Assembly (NCBI RefSeq): GCF_030552475.1
Contig: NZ_JAUPED010000008.1
Span: 62,001-126,000, forward strand
Length of the DNA: 64,000 nt
Direction: 5' to 3'
DNA from: Mariniflexile sp. AS56
GTDB taxonomy: Bacteria > Bacteroidota > Bacteroidia > Flavobacteriales > Flavobacteriaceae
Shown here: positions 45,494 to 54,209 of the stretch, piece after piece
Position numbering within the stretch: the first letter of the stretch is position 1
Layout of the letters: each line of letters starts with the position of its first letter
Position numbers and translations under genes: made by a program
The notes under the pieces: generated by a model
Database searches by the model: none
What the model was told of the DNA's origin: nothing
Seen by the model: the letters and a program-made list of their open reading frames with translations, nothing else

Positions 45494-46051
45494 ATGAATA
45501 CCTTTTTAAAACGCATTTTAGTACTATTATCCATTGTCGCTCTAGCCTTATTTTTATATTCTTTTTTTGTTGAAAATATTTTCGAAAAGCGTTTGAGTCC
45601 AAAAGACAACGTTAAGTTTGAATTAAACGACTTGAAACTTAAAGTGTTTTATAACAGACCTTCTAAAAAAGGGAGAGACGTTTTTGGAGCCTTAGTGCCG
45701 TTTAATCAAGTTTGGAGAACAGGTGCGAATGAAGCAACTACCTTCGAAACAAACCAAAGCCTAGCTATAAAAGGCATGACACTACCGGCTGGAAAATATA
45801 CGTTATGGACGGTACCAAGAGATAGTACCTGGACCGTTATTTTTAATTCTAAGCAATATTCTTGGGGTGTAAATTCTGAAATGAAACCTATGTGGGATCC
45901 CAACTATGATGTTGTAGATATTGAAGTTCCTGTTGAAAAACTAAATGCACCCGTTGAACAATTTACCATAGCTTTTGATAATTCTACCGATAGTTTATCA
46001 TTAACCATGGCATGGGACCGTGTTAAAGTAGTTGTTCCGCTTAAAGAATAA
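45494..46051 (+). CDS. DUF2911 domain protein, membrane-anchored or exported
   Basis: The 185-residue protein starts with a hydrophobic segment (LKRILVLLSIVALALFLYSFFVE) serving as a signal anchor. The rest is the DUF2911 beta-sandwich: FYNRPSKKGRDVFGALVPFNQVWRTGANEATTF near 53-85, then LPAGKYTLWTVPRDSTWTVIFN and QYSWGVN. The family is widespread in Bacteroidetes and its function is not known; an exported location is likely. It is 44 bases before the LtaS-like gene, on the same strand. Confidence 0.88.
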   Translation: MNTFLKRILVLLSIVALALFLYSFFVENIFEKRLSPKDNVKFELNDLKLKVFYNRPSKKGRDVFGALVPFNQVWRTGANEATTFETNQSLAIKGMTLPAGKYTLWTVPRDSTWTVIFNSKQYSWGVNSEMKPMWDPNYDVVDIEVPVEKLNAPVEQFTIAFDNSTDSLSLTMAWDRVKVVVPLKE

Positions 46052-46095
46052 TTAGTGATTTTAATCGTTATTAAATCAACCCAACCAACATAACT

Positions 46096-48072
46096 ATGTG
46101 GAATAAAATTTTCCCAAAACGTTTTGAGTTACTCAAGGTTTATGTCTTAATATTTATGTTTATTGCATTTATATTAAGGTTTTGTTTAACATTTTGGTAC
46201 TTTCCGCAAATAGATGGTTCTCTACTTACAGTCATTAAAACCTTTTTTATAGGCTTCTTATTTGATTTAGGTACCGTATCATTCTTCGCCTTACCATACG
46301 CTTTATACCTCTTAATAATACCACAAAAACTTTACGGCTCACTTTTAGACCGTACTGTTACCTATATAGCATACGGCTTAGGGCTACTCATATTTCTATT
46401 CTCATTTTTTGCTGAAATTACCTTTTGGGAAGAATTTGAACGTCGCTTTAATTTTATAGCTGTAGATTATTTAATTTACACCTACGAGGTGGTTAAAAAC
46501 ATTAATGAATCATACCCCATTCCCTTATTATTAGGAGCTATTTTAAGTGTATTATTTGTATTCATATACCTTACTAAGAAAGCAAAGGTTTTTCAAAAAA
46601 CCTTTCATAGCGATACGATTCTTAAAGATAAATTAATCCCTACAAGCTTAATTATTTTCATAGCAGCCCTATTTGCGCTATTTATAAAAAATGAAGATGC
46701 AGAACAATTTAGCAATAGATATAATAACGAATTAGCAAAAACAGGTATCTATTCCTTTTTCGCAGCCTTTAGAAGCAACGAATTATCATACACCGAGTTT
46801 TATAATACTATCGATGAAGACCAAGCATTCGCTACTGTTAAGCAAAAATTAGCAGCTTCTAACGGTGTGTTTTCTCAACCCACAGAAAGACAAATTTATA
46901 GAACTATAACACATGCCGATAGTTTAACGCCTGCTCAAAAACCCAATGTTATTTTTATATGCATTGAAAGTTTAAGTGCTTCTTACCTAAACTCCTTAGG
47001 AGGCGAATTCGACATAACCCCTACACTCGACTCACTTTCCAACGAAAGTTTATTTTTCACAAACCTATACGCCACAGGTACACGTACCGTACGTGGCATG
47101 GAAGCTATTACCCTTTCTATACCGCCAACTCCTGGTAGAAGTATTGTAAAACGTGATAAAAACCAAGATCTATTTACTATTGGAGACGTTTTTAAACAAC
47201 AGGGTTACGAACGTAATTTCTTTTATGGTGGTGACGGTTATTTCGATAATATGAACACCTATTTTGGTGGTAATGGTTTTAATATTATAGATAGAGGCCG
47301 TGGCTTTTTACTAGATTCGAACATTAAAACCAAGCGAACTAATATAGATGATGACGAAGTCACTTTCGAAAATGCTTGGGGTGTTTGTGATGAAGATATT
47401 TACAATAAGGTTTTAAAAGAAGCAGACGCCGCACACCTAACAGAAACTCCTTTCTTTAATTTTGTAATGACGACCTCTAACCACCGTCCCTTTACCTACC
47501 CTGAAAACAAAATAGATATCCCTTCAGGAACAAGCAGAGAAGGTGCTATAAAATATACCGATTATGCCATTGGTAACTTTTTAAAGGAAGCCAAAACCAA
47601 ACCTTGGTTTAATAATACGGTGTTTGTAATTATGGCAGACCATTGCGCAAGTAGTGCAGGACGTTGGAATTTGAATATTGATAAATACCGTATTCCTGCC
47701 TTAATTTTCAATGTAGAAAATGTGGCGCCTCAAAAAATCGAAAAATTAAGTTCACAAATAGATATGTTTCCTACCTTATTTTCACTTTTAAATTGGGATT
47801 ACGATTCCAATTTATTTGGTATGGATATCATGAAAATGAAAAAAGAAGACGAACGCGCCTTTATAGGCAACTATCGCAATTTAGGCCTTTTAAAAGACCG
47901 AAAACTAATGATATTGAGCGATCAACATATTGTTAATTATTATGAATGGGAAACGAACAATGATGATTTAATACCCAAAGCAATTGACACAAATTTATTG
48001 AATGAAACCATTTCGTTTTATCAAGTAGCAGATTATCTATATCGCAATGACGGCCTCAAATTAAAAAAATAG
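46096..48072 (+). CDS. LtaS/MdoB-like sulfatase-fold phosphoglycerol transferase
   Basis: The 658-residue membrane enzyme has five predicted N-terminal helices (to about residue 200), a linker, and a C-terminal alkaline-phosphatase-fold domain. Catalytic motifs are NVIFICIESLS near 285-295 (metal-binding Glu), ATGTRTVRGMEA near 325-336 with the nucleophilic threonine, and VIMADHCASS near 511-520 with the Asp-His metal pair. LtaS and OpgB relatives transfer phosphoglycerol from phosphatidylglycerol and release diacylglycerol. Flavobacteria lack Gram-positive lipoteichoic acid, so the acceptor is probably a periplasmic glucan or glycan. The diacylglycerol-kinase-like gene begins four bases after it, which fits recycling of that diacylglycerol. 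Confidence 0.9.
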   Translation: MWNKIFPKRFELLKVYVLIFMFIAFILRFCLTFWYFPQIDGSLLTVIKTFFIGFLFDLGTVSFFALPYALYLLIIPQKLYGSLLDRTVTYIAYGLGLLIFLFSFFAEITFWEEFERRFNFIAVDYLIYTYEVVKNINESYPIPLLLGAILSVLFVFIYLTKKAKVFQKTFHSDTILKDKLIPTSLIIFIAALFALFIKNEDAEQFSNRYNNELAKTGIYSFFAAFRSNELSYTEFYNTIDEDQAFATVKQKLAASNGVFSQPTERQIYRTITHADSLTPAQKPNVIFICIESLSASYLNSLGGEFDITPTLDSLSNESLFFTNLYATGTRTVRGMEAITLSIPPTPGRSIVKRDKNQDLFTIGDVFKQQGYERNFFYGGDGYFDNMNTYFGGNGFNIIDRGRGFLLDSNIKTKRTNIDDDEVTFENAWGVCDEDIYNKVLKEADAAHLTETPFFNFVMTTSNHRPFTYPENKIDIPSGTSREGAIKYTDYAIGNFLKEAKTKPWFNNTVFVIMADHCASSAGRWNLNIDKYRIPALIFNVENVAPQKIEKLSSQIDMFPTLFSLLNWDYDSNLFGMDIMKMKKEDERAFIGNYRNLGLLKDRKLMILSDQHIVNYYEWETNNDDLIPKAIDTNLLNETISFYQVADYLYRNDGLKLKK

Positions 48073-48075
48073 TCA

Positions 48076-48957
48076 GTGACACACATACACTTTATTCTAA
48101 ATCCTATTGCTGGAAAAGGTAATAACAATTTAGATCAAGCGCTTCTTAAAGCGTATTTTAACCAAACGGATTTTACGCTAATTGTAAAACCGACAAGTTA
48201 TAAAAAGCATGCCATTCAATTAACCCAAGACTCCATAAATGAGAAAGCTCATATTATAGTGGCCTGTGGGGGTGATGGAACCATTAACGAAGTTGCTTCC
48301 TGCTTAATTAACACCAATGTTATTTTAGGCATCATTCCCATTGGTTCTGGAAATGGACTAGCGTCTAATTTAAACATTCCAAAAAATTTTAATAAGGCCT
48401 TGCAAATCATTAAAAACCAAGCGACAAAACGCATTGATGTGGGACAGCTTAACAACCATTACTTTTTCAGTAATACCGGTATTGGTTTTGATGCGCAAGT
48501 AATAAAACATTACGAAGCATCGAATGAAAGAACGTTGACTAGCTATATTAAGGCCACATTAAAATCCTTAAAAAAGGTGAAAAAATTATCTAAAGTTGAA
48601 ACCAATATCAATGGTAAAACGATTAAACACAAGCCCTTTTTAATTTTTATATCAAACTCAAATCAAATGGGTTATAACGTAAGTTTAACTCCAAATGCCT
48701 CTTTGGAAGATGGTAAATTAGACATCCTTATCGTTAAAAAAATAGGTGCTTTTAAAATATTCTTATTTAGCATATTAATGCTAATAAAGCGTCATCATAT
48801 TTTAAAAGAAGTTGATTGCTATCAAACAAAACAATTAAAAATAACACAAAAAGACAAACCAATATTTCAAACTCAAATTGATGGTGAATTTATAATGATA
48901 AAAAATAAAATCATTACTATTTCCATACTCGATAAAGCCTTAAAAGTAATCGCTTAA
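48076..48957 (+). CDS. Diacylglycerol/lipid kinase family protein (YegS/DgkB-like)
   Basis: This 293-residue protein starts at a GTG, three bases after the LtaS-like stop. FILNPIAGKGNNNLD opens the ATP-binding domain; ACGGDGTINEVASCL near 61-75 is the glycine-rich catalytic loop; IPIGSGNGLASNL near 88-100 and NTGIGFDAQVIKHY near 135-148 are also conserved. The C-terminal lipid-binding half ends IDGEFIMIKNK. In Gram-positives DgkB phosphorylates diacylglycerol freed by LtaS, and the tight spacing here suggests the same coupling. It converges on the PAP2 gene five bases away. Confidence 0.92.
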   Translation: MTHIHFILNPIAGKGNNNLDQALLKAYFNQTDFTLIVKPTSYKKHAIQLTQDSINEKAHIIVACGGDGTINEVASCLINTNVILGIIPIGSGNGLASNLNIPKNFNKALQIIKNQATKRIDVGQLNNHYFFSNTGIGFDAQVIKHYEASNERTLTSYIKATLKSLKKVKKLSKVETNINGKTIKHKPFLIFISNSNQMGYNVSLTPNASLEDGKLDILIVKKIGAFKIFLFSILMLIKRHHILKEVDCYQTKQLKITQKDKPIFQTQIDGEFIMIKNKIITISILDKALKVIA

Positions 48958-48962
48958 ACTCA

Positions 48963-49532
48963 TTAAACCGCTTTAAATCGCACTAAAAAATAGTTGGCTA
49001 ATTTATAAAACAAGAAACCTCCAATAGCGCCAAAAGTTAACCCGCAAAAAATATCTAAAGGGTAATGCACCCCAACATAAATTCGGCTATAAGCCACAAC
49101 AGCACTCCATAAAAGTAAAATAAATATTAAGTTTTTATAATACGGTCGCAGCATTAAACCTGCAAATACGGCCGCTGCCATAGAATTGGATGCGTGCCCA
49201 GAAAAGAATCCATACTTGCCACAACGTACTGCAATAAAACGTATGTGGTCTATTAAATTAGCTTCACCACAAGGGCGAGGTCTTTGAAAACCACGTTTAA
49301 ACACATTCGTAATTTGGTCTGTAAACGTAATCATTAAAGCTACAAGCACTACAAAAATAAGTAAAGCTTTCAGTCCAAATTTCTTATACAAAAGAAAAAG
49401 TAAAATAGCGTACAAGGGTACAAAAGTCACTTCGTGTGTTATAACTAACCACAAACTATCCCAAGTTGGAGAACCTAAATTGTTTAAAAATAAAAATAGT
49501 TTGGTATCGTATTCTAAAAGTTGTTCTATCAT
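48963..49532 (-). CDS. PAP2 superfamily phosphatase, membrane
   Basis: The 189-residue protein has about five membrane helices and the three acid phosphatase motifs: KRGFQRPRPC near 74-83 (KxxxxxxRP), GFFSGHASNSMA near 107-118 (PSGH-like, here FSGH) and SRIYVGVHYPLDIFCG near 149-164 (SRxxxxxHxxxD). Such enzymes dephosphorylate phosphatidic acid, undecaprenyl diphosphate or LPS lipid phosphates. It ends five bases from the diacylglycerol-kinase-like gene on the opposite strand, so the pair could act on overlapping lipids, which is inference. Confidence 0.92.
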   Translation of the reverse strand: MIEQLLEYDTKLFLFLNNLGSPTWDSLWLVITHEVTFVPLYAILLFLLYKKFGLKALLIFVVLVALMITFTDQITNVFKRGFQRPRPCGEANLIDHIRFIAVRCGKYGFFSGHASNSMAAAVFAGLMLRPYYKNLIFILLLWSAVVAYSRIYVGVHYPLDIFCGLTFGAIGGFLFYKLANYFLVRFKAV

Positions 49533-49545
49533 TAATTATTATTTT

Positions 49546-49629
49546 GGCGTTCCCCTATCGGGTCAGGCTATCCGTTACAAGTCCTCGCTCGTACCTCGCT
49601 GTGGGCTTTCCACTGCTATCCTTAACGCA
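49546..49629 (+). repeat. Interspersed repeat, copy 2
   Basis: The element starts with GGCGTTCCCCTATCGGGTCA, continues with TCCGTTAC and GGGCTTTCCACTG, and ends CTATCCTTAACGCA. It matches, in the opposite orientation and without the 90-base insert, the copy at 17361-17512. Its G+C is clearly higher than that of the surrounding DNA. It fills the gap between the PAP2 gene and the small acidic-protein gene. Confidence 0.75.
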
Positions 49630-49630
49630 A

Positions 49631-49858
49631 CTACTCTTCGTATTTTAATATTTCATTATCGTAAAACTCGGTTGCCAATTGCACCATGTTTTCGGTTTCG
49701 GCTAGTAATTCCTTTTCATCTTCATCATCAAAATCTTCAAACCATTCAATTTCATCATCTTCAAGATTAATTATAAATCTAGGAAATTCAGTATGAATCA
49801 CATAAATCGCATTTGGATATTCGGTGTTATCACCTAGTATAAATTTTGGAAGGCTCAT
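49631..49858 (-). CDS. Small acidic conserved-type protein
   Basis: A 75-residue protein, MSLPKFILGDNTEYPNAIYV, with a beta-rich first half (HTEFPRFIINL) and a strongly acidic second half (EDDEIEWFEDFDDEDEKELL) ending in TENMVQLATEFYDNEILKYEE. No membrane segment or signal is present. I recognise it as the kind of short conserved cytosolic protein common in flavobacteria but cannot name a family. Codon use matches the neighbours and the start is clear, so it is likely a real gene. Function unknown. Confidence 0.7.
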   Translation of the reverse strand: MSLPKFILGDNTEYPNAIYVIHTEFPRFIINLEDDEIEWFEDFDDEDEKELLAETENMVQLATEFYDNEILKYEE

Positions 49859-49992
49859 TTTAAGTTATATGTTATAAGTGACCCAAAAGGCCCTTTAGTT
49901 ATTTAATTATTCAAAGTTATAATTTATTCGCTATTCAGCAAACTCGCTCTAGACTATCCGCTTCTTTTAAACTTTCAATACTTTAATTCACA

Positions 49993-51372
49993 TTAAGCAT
50001 TTTTAAGTCTGATCAGTTTTTTTGTTAAAAAGTTAAATCGAAAGTATAATAAAATAGCTGCAGTTGTTAAACCTGCAAGTAAGCCTAACCAAATACCAAA
50101 ACTCCCATAAGCCTCCTCTTTACCTAGAAACCAACTTACAGGAAACCCAATAAGCCAATATGAGATAAAGGTGATAATGGTTGGTATTTTAACGTCTTGC
50201 AAACCACGTAAAGCACCTAAAAAGATAACTTGAATACTATCACTTATTTGAAAAATAGCAGCTGCAATTAGCAGTTTGGAAGCTATGGTAACTACTTCGG
50301 TATTATCTACAAAGTTCTTAGCGTCATCAAAATCGACATACAATTTGGGTAACTGGTTGTGTAATAAAAAGAACATGGTAGCAAAACCAAACGCTAAAAT
50401 GATACCCAATAAAAAGATGGAAAAAGCAATACGACGTAAATCGACATATTTTTGCAGACCTTTTTGGTTCCCCACACGTATCATAGCGGCGACACTTAAA
50501 CCAGTTGCCACCATAAAAGTCATAGAACTTAAGTTTAGTGCAATTTGGTTTGCTGCTTGCGGATTTTTACCCAGCAAGCCACTTAACCAAATAGCGGCGG
50601 TAAAAATACCAACTTCAAAAAACATTTGCATCGCACTCGGAGTTCCTAAATCCAGTAGTTTACGAATCATGAGTTTATCCAATACAAAAAATTTCAAGTT
50701 GGTTACATAGGCTTTCGATTTTCCTTTTAATTTCAGTAAAAGCCATAAATACCAGACCATAACAATTCTAGATACAAGGGTTCCGTATGCGGCACCTACA
50801 ATGCCCATTTCAGGAAAACCAAACTTTCCAAATATTAGTAAATAGTTTAAAATCACATTTAAAACGTTGGCTATAATGGTGGCATACATAGGGAATCTCG
50901 TCATAGACAGGCCATCACTAAACTGTTTAAAACCTTGAAAAACAATTAAGGGTATTAATGAAATGGCAACCAAATTTAAATACGGAATAGCCAACTCTAC
51001 AACCTCTACGGGTTGTTTCATTAAATACATAAGCGGCTTCGCTAAAAGTACAACTAGAAATAATGCAATACCTAGCATGGTGCACAAAAACAGCCCATGT
51101 TTGAAGGTCGATTTACCTTTTTCAAAGTCCTTTTCAGCATCGGCTTCTGCTATTAACGGGGTAATCGCTGTTGAAAATCCAATACCTATAGACATGGCTA
51201 TAAACATAAAACTATTACCCAAGGATACAGCAGCAAGTTCTGCCGTTCCTAATTGGCCAACCATAACATTATCTACAAAACCAACAAAGGTATGACCTAG
51301 CATACCTAACATAACAGGCGCTGCTAATTGCCAATTATATGTAAACTCTTTGGTGTAATCTTTTAATTGCAT
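49993..51372 (-). CDS. MATE family efflux transporter
   Basis: This 459-residue protein has twelve hydrophobic segments in two six-helix halves. The first helix includes LAAPVMLGMLGHTFVGFVDNVMVGQLGTAELAAVSLG, the typical NorM/DinF motif with the Asp and aromatic positions; the second half begins AMQMFFEVGIFTAAIWLSG. MATE carriers expel cationic drugs or metabolites with Na+ or H+. It stands alone on the minus strand. Its upstream region holds a possible small RNA on the opposite strand. Confidence 0.95.
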   Translation of the reverse strand: MQLKDYTKEFTYNWQLAAPVMLGMLGHTFVGFVDNVMVGQLGTAELAAVSLGNSFMFIAMSIGIGFSTAITPLIAEADAEKDFEKGKSTFKHGLFLCTMLGIALFLVVLLAKPLMYLMKQPVEVVELAIPYLNLVAISLIPLIVFQGFKQFSDGLSMTRFPMYATIIANVLNVILNYLLIFGKFGFPEMGIVGAAYGTLVSRIVMVWYLWLLLKLKGKSKAYVTNLKFFVLDKLMIRKLLDLGTPSAMQMFFEVGIFTAAIWLSGLLGKNPQAANQIALNLSSMTFMVATGLSVAAMIRVGNQKGLQKYVDLRRIAFSIFLLGIILAFGFATMFFLLHNQLPKLYVDFDDAKNFVDNTEVVTIASKLLIAAAIFQISDSIQVIFLGALRGLQDVKIPTIITFISYWLIGFPVSWFLGKEEAYGSFGIWLGLLAGLTTAAILLYFRFNFLTKKLIRLKNA

Positions 51373-51492
51373 GGTGCAAAAATAGGCTTTAGAATTAGTT
51401 TAGACTAACTAAAAAAAAATGATTTTTAGTCACAAATTAACAAATGTTAATAAGTAAGTTAAGTATTACTTTTATTTTACCCGAATATTTAG

Positions 51493-51500
51493 TAAGTTTG
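51493..51500 (+). promoter_or_regulatory. Candidate promoter for an intergenic transcript
   Basis: TAAGTTTG matches TAnnTTTG and lies on the plus strand between two minus-strand genes. No plus-strand gene follows before a strong terminator at 51590. The -33 region is poor. Confidence 0.4.
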
Positions 51501-51505
51501 AAAAC

Positions 51506-51623
51506 CTTAAAACTAAATAATAGCATGAAATATTGGAAACATTAGCTTTTGTTTTATAGGGATTTAAGATGAGTTAAGTTTCAGGACTTAAAAAGGAGGA
51601 AATTATTTTCCTCCTTTTTTTTT
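51506..51623 (+). ncRNA. Candidate small RNA or tiny peptide transcript
   Basis: A TAnnTTTG element at 51493-51500 and a perfect hairpin with a T tract at 51590-51623 delimit a plus-strand transcript of about 115 bases, antisense to nothing. It contains ATGAAATATTGGAAACATTAG (51525-51545), a six-codon frame (MKYWKH). The terminator also serves the minus-strand gene at 51625, so its presence is not specific evidence. No RNA family was recognised. Confidence 0.25.
51590..51623. terminator. Bidirectional rho-independent terminator
   Basis: AAAAAGGAGGAAA and TTTCCTCCTTTTT form a perfect 13-pair stem around TTAT, with a T run after it on the plus strand and an A/T run on the other side. It abuts the stop codon of the nitronate monooxygenase-type gene on the minus strand. 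Confidence 0.92.
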
Positions 51624-51624
51624 G

Positions 51625-52566
51625 TTATAAAGACCCGATTTGCCTTTTAGCATCTTCAAATTCTTGCAGCATGGTTTCTACAATGTTTGCTACTGGTTTA
51701 ATGTCGTGTATAAGTCCGGCAATTTGCCCTATTTCAAGTTCGCCGTCCTCTAAATCACCTTCAAACATGCCTTTTTTAGCACGTGCTCTCCCTAATAATT
51801 CTTTTAACTGTTCACGTGTTGGTGCCAACTTGTAAAGTTCTTGAACCTCGTTATAAAATTTATTCTTGATTAAACGTACGGGTGCCAACTCTTTTAAAGT
51901 TAATTGCGTGTCACCTTCTTTAGTGTTTACAACGGTTTGTTTAAATGCGTCGTGTGCAGAACTTTCTGTACAAGCTACAAACCTACTTCCTACTTGAACG
52001 CCATCAGCTCCCAGAACCATAGCCGCCAACATACCACGTCCCGTGGCAATACCTCCTGCAGCTATTAAAGGAATGTTTATTTGTTCTTTAACCATAGGAA
52101 TTAAAGTAAACGTGGTGGTTTCATCACGACCATTATGGCCTCCAGCCTCAAAACCTTCAGCAACAACGGCATCTACACCGGCCTCTTGCGCTTTTAACGC
52201 GAACTTCACGCTACTTACCACATGCACCACCGTTATACCGCGATCCTTTAACCAGGAAGTCCATGTTTTTGGATTTCCTGCGGAAGTAAAAACGATTTTC
52301 ACCTCTTCTTCTACCAAAATATCCATAATTTCTTGAATATTTGGGTACAGCATCGGTACGTTTACCCCAAAAGGTTTATTCGTCGCTTTTTTACATTTTT
52401 GAATATGTTCTCGTAAAACTTCAGGATACATAGAACCCGCACCAATAAGTCCTAAAATACCTGAATTACTCGCTGCCGATGCCAATCGCCAACCACTAGT
52501 CCAGATCATACCTGCTTGAATAATGGGATGTTCTATTTGAAATAATTGGGTAATTCTGTTTGCCAT
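51625..52566 (-). CDS. Nitronate monooxygenase / 2-nitropropane dioxygenase-like flavoprotein
   Basis: This 313-residue FMN-dependent TIM-barrel enzyme has EHPIIQAGMIWTSGWRLASAASNSG at the start, VHVVSSVKFALKAQEAGVDAVVAEGFEAGGHNGRDETT at about 114-151, with the conserved EGFEAGGH motif, and LIAAGGIATGRGMLAAMVLGADGVQVGSRF at about 169-198 for FMN binding. Members oxidise alkyl nitronates or act as enoyl-ACP-reductase-like NAD(P)H oxidases. The substrate here is unknown. It is encoded directly after the subtilase gene, whose stop lies one base before this start. Confidence 0.92.
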   Translation of the reverse strand: MANRITQLFQIEHPIIQAGMIWTSGWRLASAASNSGILGLIGAGSMYPEVLREHIQKCKKATNKPFGVNVPMLYPNIQEIMDILVEEEVKIVFTSAGNPKTWTSWLKDRGITVVHVVSSVKFALKAQEAGVDAVVAEGFEAGGHNGRDETTTFTLIPMVKEQINIPLIAAGGIATGRGMLAAMVLGADGVQVGSRFVACTESSAHDAFKQTVVNTKEGDTQLTLKELAPVRLIKNKFYNEVQELYKLAPTREQLKELLGRARAKKGMFEGDLEDGELEIGQIAGLIHDIKPVANIVETMLQEFEDAKRQIGSL

Positions 52567-54183
52567 TTATTGCTTGATAATTTTTATAGTTTTTGAGATA
52601 TTTGCAGATTGCAACTGTACCACATACATACCTTTTGATAATGAAGACACTTCAATTTGATTATTGCTAGGAGTAACAAGAGTACTTAGCAAGTGCTTAC
52701 CTAACATACTAAAAACGTTTACAGTCACCCCATTTTCATTGGAAGGCAACTTAAAATAAACAAGATCTTTTACTGGGTTTGGAAAAACGTTTATCTCTTG
52801 GTCGTTAAACTCACTCTCAACAGATAAAGCGGTATTTAAAGCCACCTGAAAATTGGGAATACCAAAACCTAAAAAATAATCGGGCGTGGTATATTGTGAA
52901 GCCGATTCGCGAATTAATTGCATTATTTCGGCATTTGTTTTATCTGGCAATGCTTGCCATAAACAAATAACGCTTCCAGCCATTATAGGCGAACTAAAAG
53001 AGGTTCCACTTGAAGTGGTAATAATATCTGCTTCTGTAATTACAGCACTAAATTGACCTTGTGCCATCACATCTGGTTTATGTGAAGGTTGTGCATTGCT
53101 ACCTCGTGAACTAAACGCAGCATAAGTACCATCCGATTTCACGGCGCCAATACTTAATACCCCAGCAGCATCAGCAGGCGCACCTACAATTCCCCAACTG
53201 GCACTTCCTGAGTTTCCAGCAGAATTCACCAATAACATGCCTTTTTCAAAAGCAATATTAGCACCTTTAGTTATATAGGCGGTATTTCCATTCATATCAG
53301 CATTGGTGTAGCTGTAATTAACATTGTCATACGTAGTATAGCCCAACGATGTATTAATCACATCAACACCCAAACTATCGGCACGTTCGGCTGCTTCTAC
53401 CCAATAGCTTTCTTCAACTGGGTTTTCAGAAGGCGCATCTTCCGTTATAAATAAATAATACGACGCATCTGGTGCGGTACCCACAAATTCATTTTCCATA
53501 TAACCAGCAATGGTGCTTAACACTAAAGTTCCGTGGTTACTTGTGGTATTGGTATACACATCGACATCGCGCTCTACAAAATCGTAAGTCCCCAGAATAT
53601 TATTGGCGTTTCTCAAGCGTTGAAAGCTTGTCATGGTATTCACATTAGGAAACCCGGCATCTATAACAGCCATAGTCATACCTGTTCCTGTATAATTAGC
53701 GACATGAAGTTGCTCCCCTTTTATCATCTGAATTTGGTTGGCAGCACTTCCGTAATTAAAAGTAGTTAAGGCTTCTTTGAATTTCGATTGTTGTTTTTGC
53801 TTCATGTTTTTAGTAACATTTAAGCTTCTATCTGCAAATTCAATATGATCTACAAATGTAAAAGTACTTTGTAAATTAGTTATATCTGTTTGGCTACCGC
53901 GTACATGTATTGCATTAAACCATTTCGATTTTGCAAATACACTAATACCGCTTGCTGCTTTAAGTTGTGAAATGTAAGTTTCGTTTACCGGAACATCACG
54001 CGCATCAATAACCACATTGTGTTTATTTTTTCTATCAATGGCTTTTTGAGTTAAAATAGAGATGGGATCTGCTATTTTAGTGGCGACATCTTGCTTGTCT
54101 TTAAAGTATACCCAAGCATCTTGCTGTGCAAATAGAATGACAGGAAAGCACAGCAATATTAAAAAAAGTAGATTTTTTTTCAT
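52567..54183 (-). CDS. S8 family serine peptidase with type IX secretion sorting domain
   Basis: This 538-residue secreted subtilase has a signal peptide to about residue 19 (LFAQ), an N-terminal propeptide-like region (QDAWVYFKDKQD...), and a catalytic core with Asp175 (AVIDAGFPN), His217 (SNHGTLVLSTIAG) and Ser395 (SSGTSFSSPIMAG). The oxyanion asparagine is in NSAGNSG near 323. The last 75 residues (INVFPNPVKDLVYF from 464, then GMYVVQLQSANISKTIKIIK) are a Por-type C-terminal sorting domain, so it is exported by the gliding/T9SS machinery. It precedes the flavoprotein gene by no gap. Confidence 0.96.
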   Translation of the reverse strand: MKKNLLFLILLCFPVILFAQQDAWVYFKDKQDVATKIADPISILTQKAIDRKNKHNVVIDARDVPVNETYISQLKAASGISVFAKSKWFNAIHVRGSQTDITNLQSTFTFVDHIEFADRSLNVTKNMKQKQQSKFKEALTTFNYGSAANQIQMIKGEQLHVANYTGTGMTMAVIDAGFPNVNTMTSFQRLRNANNILGTYDFVERDVDVYTNTTSNHGTLVLSTIAGYMENEFVGTAPDASYYLFITEDAPSENPVEESYWVEAAERADSLGVDVINTSLGYTTYDNVNYSYTNADMNGNTAYITKGANIAFEKGMLLVNSAGNSGSASWGIVGAPADAAGVLSIGAVKSDGTYAAFSSRGSNAQPSHKPDVMAQGQFSAVITEADIITTSSGTSFSSPIMAGSVICLWQALPDKTNAEIMQLIRESASQYTTPDYFLGFGIPNFQVALNTALSVESEFNDQEINVFPNPVKDLVYFKLPSNENGVTVNVFSMLGKHLLSTLVTPSNNQIEVSSLSKGMYVVQLQSANISKTIKIIKQ

Positions 54184-54209
54184 TGCAAATAGATTTAAGT
54201 TACTGCAAG

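Noticed and set aside
50276-50710. 144-codon open frame on the plus strand inside the MATE gene
   Set aside because: It is antisense to a well-supported twelve-helix transporter, has low-complexity composition and no recognisable domain; the same applies to the 110-codon frame at 50963-51295 and most frames opposite secA, pyrG and wzc.
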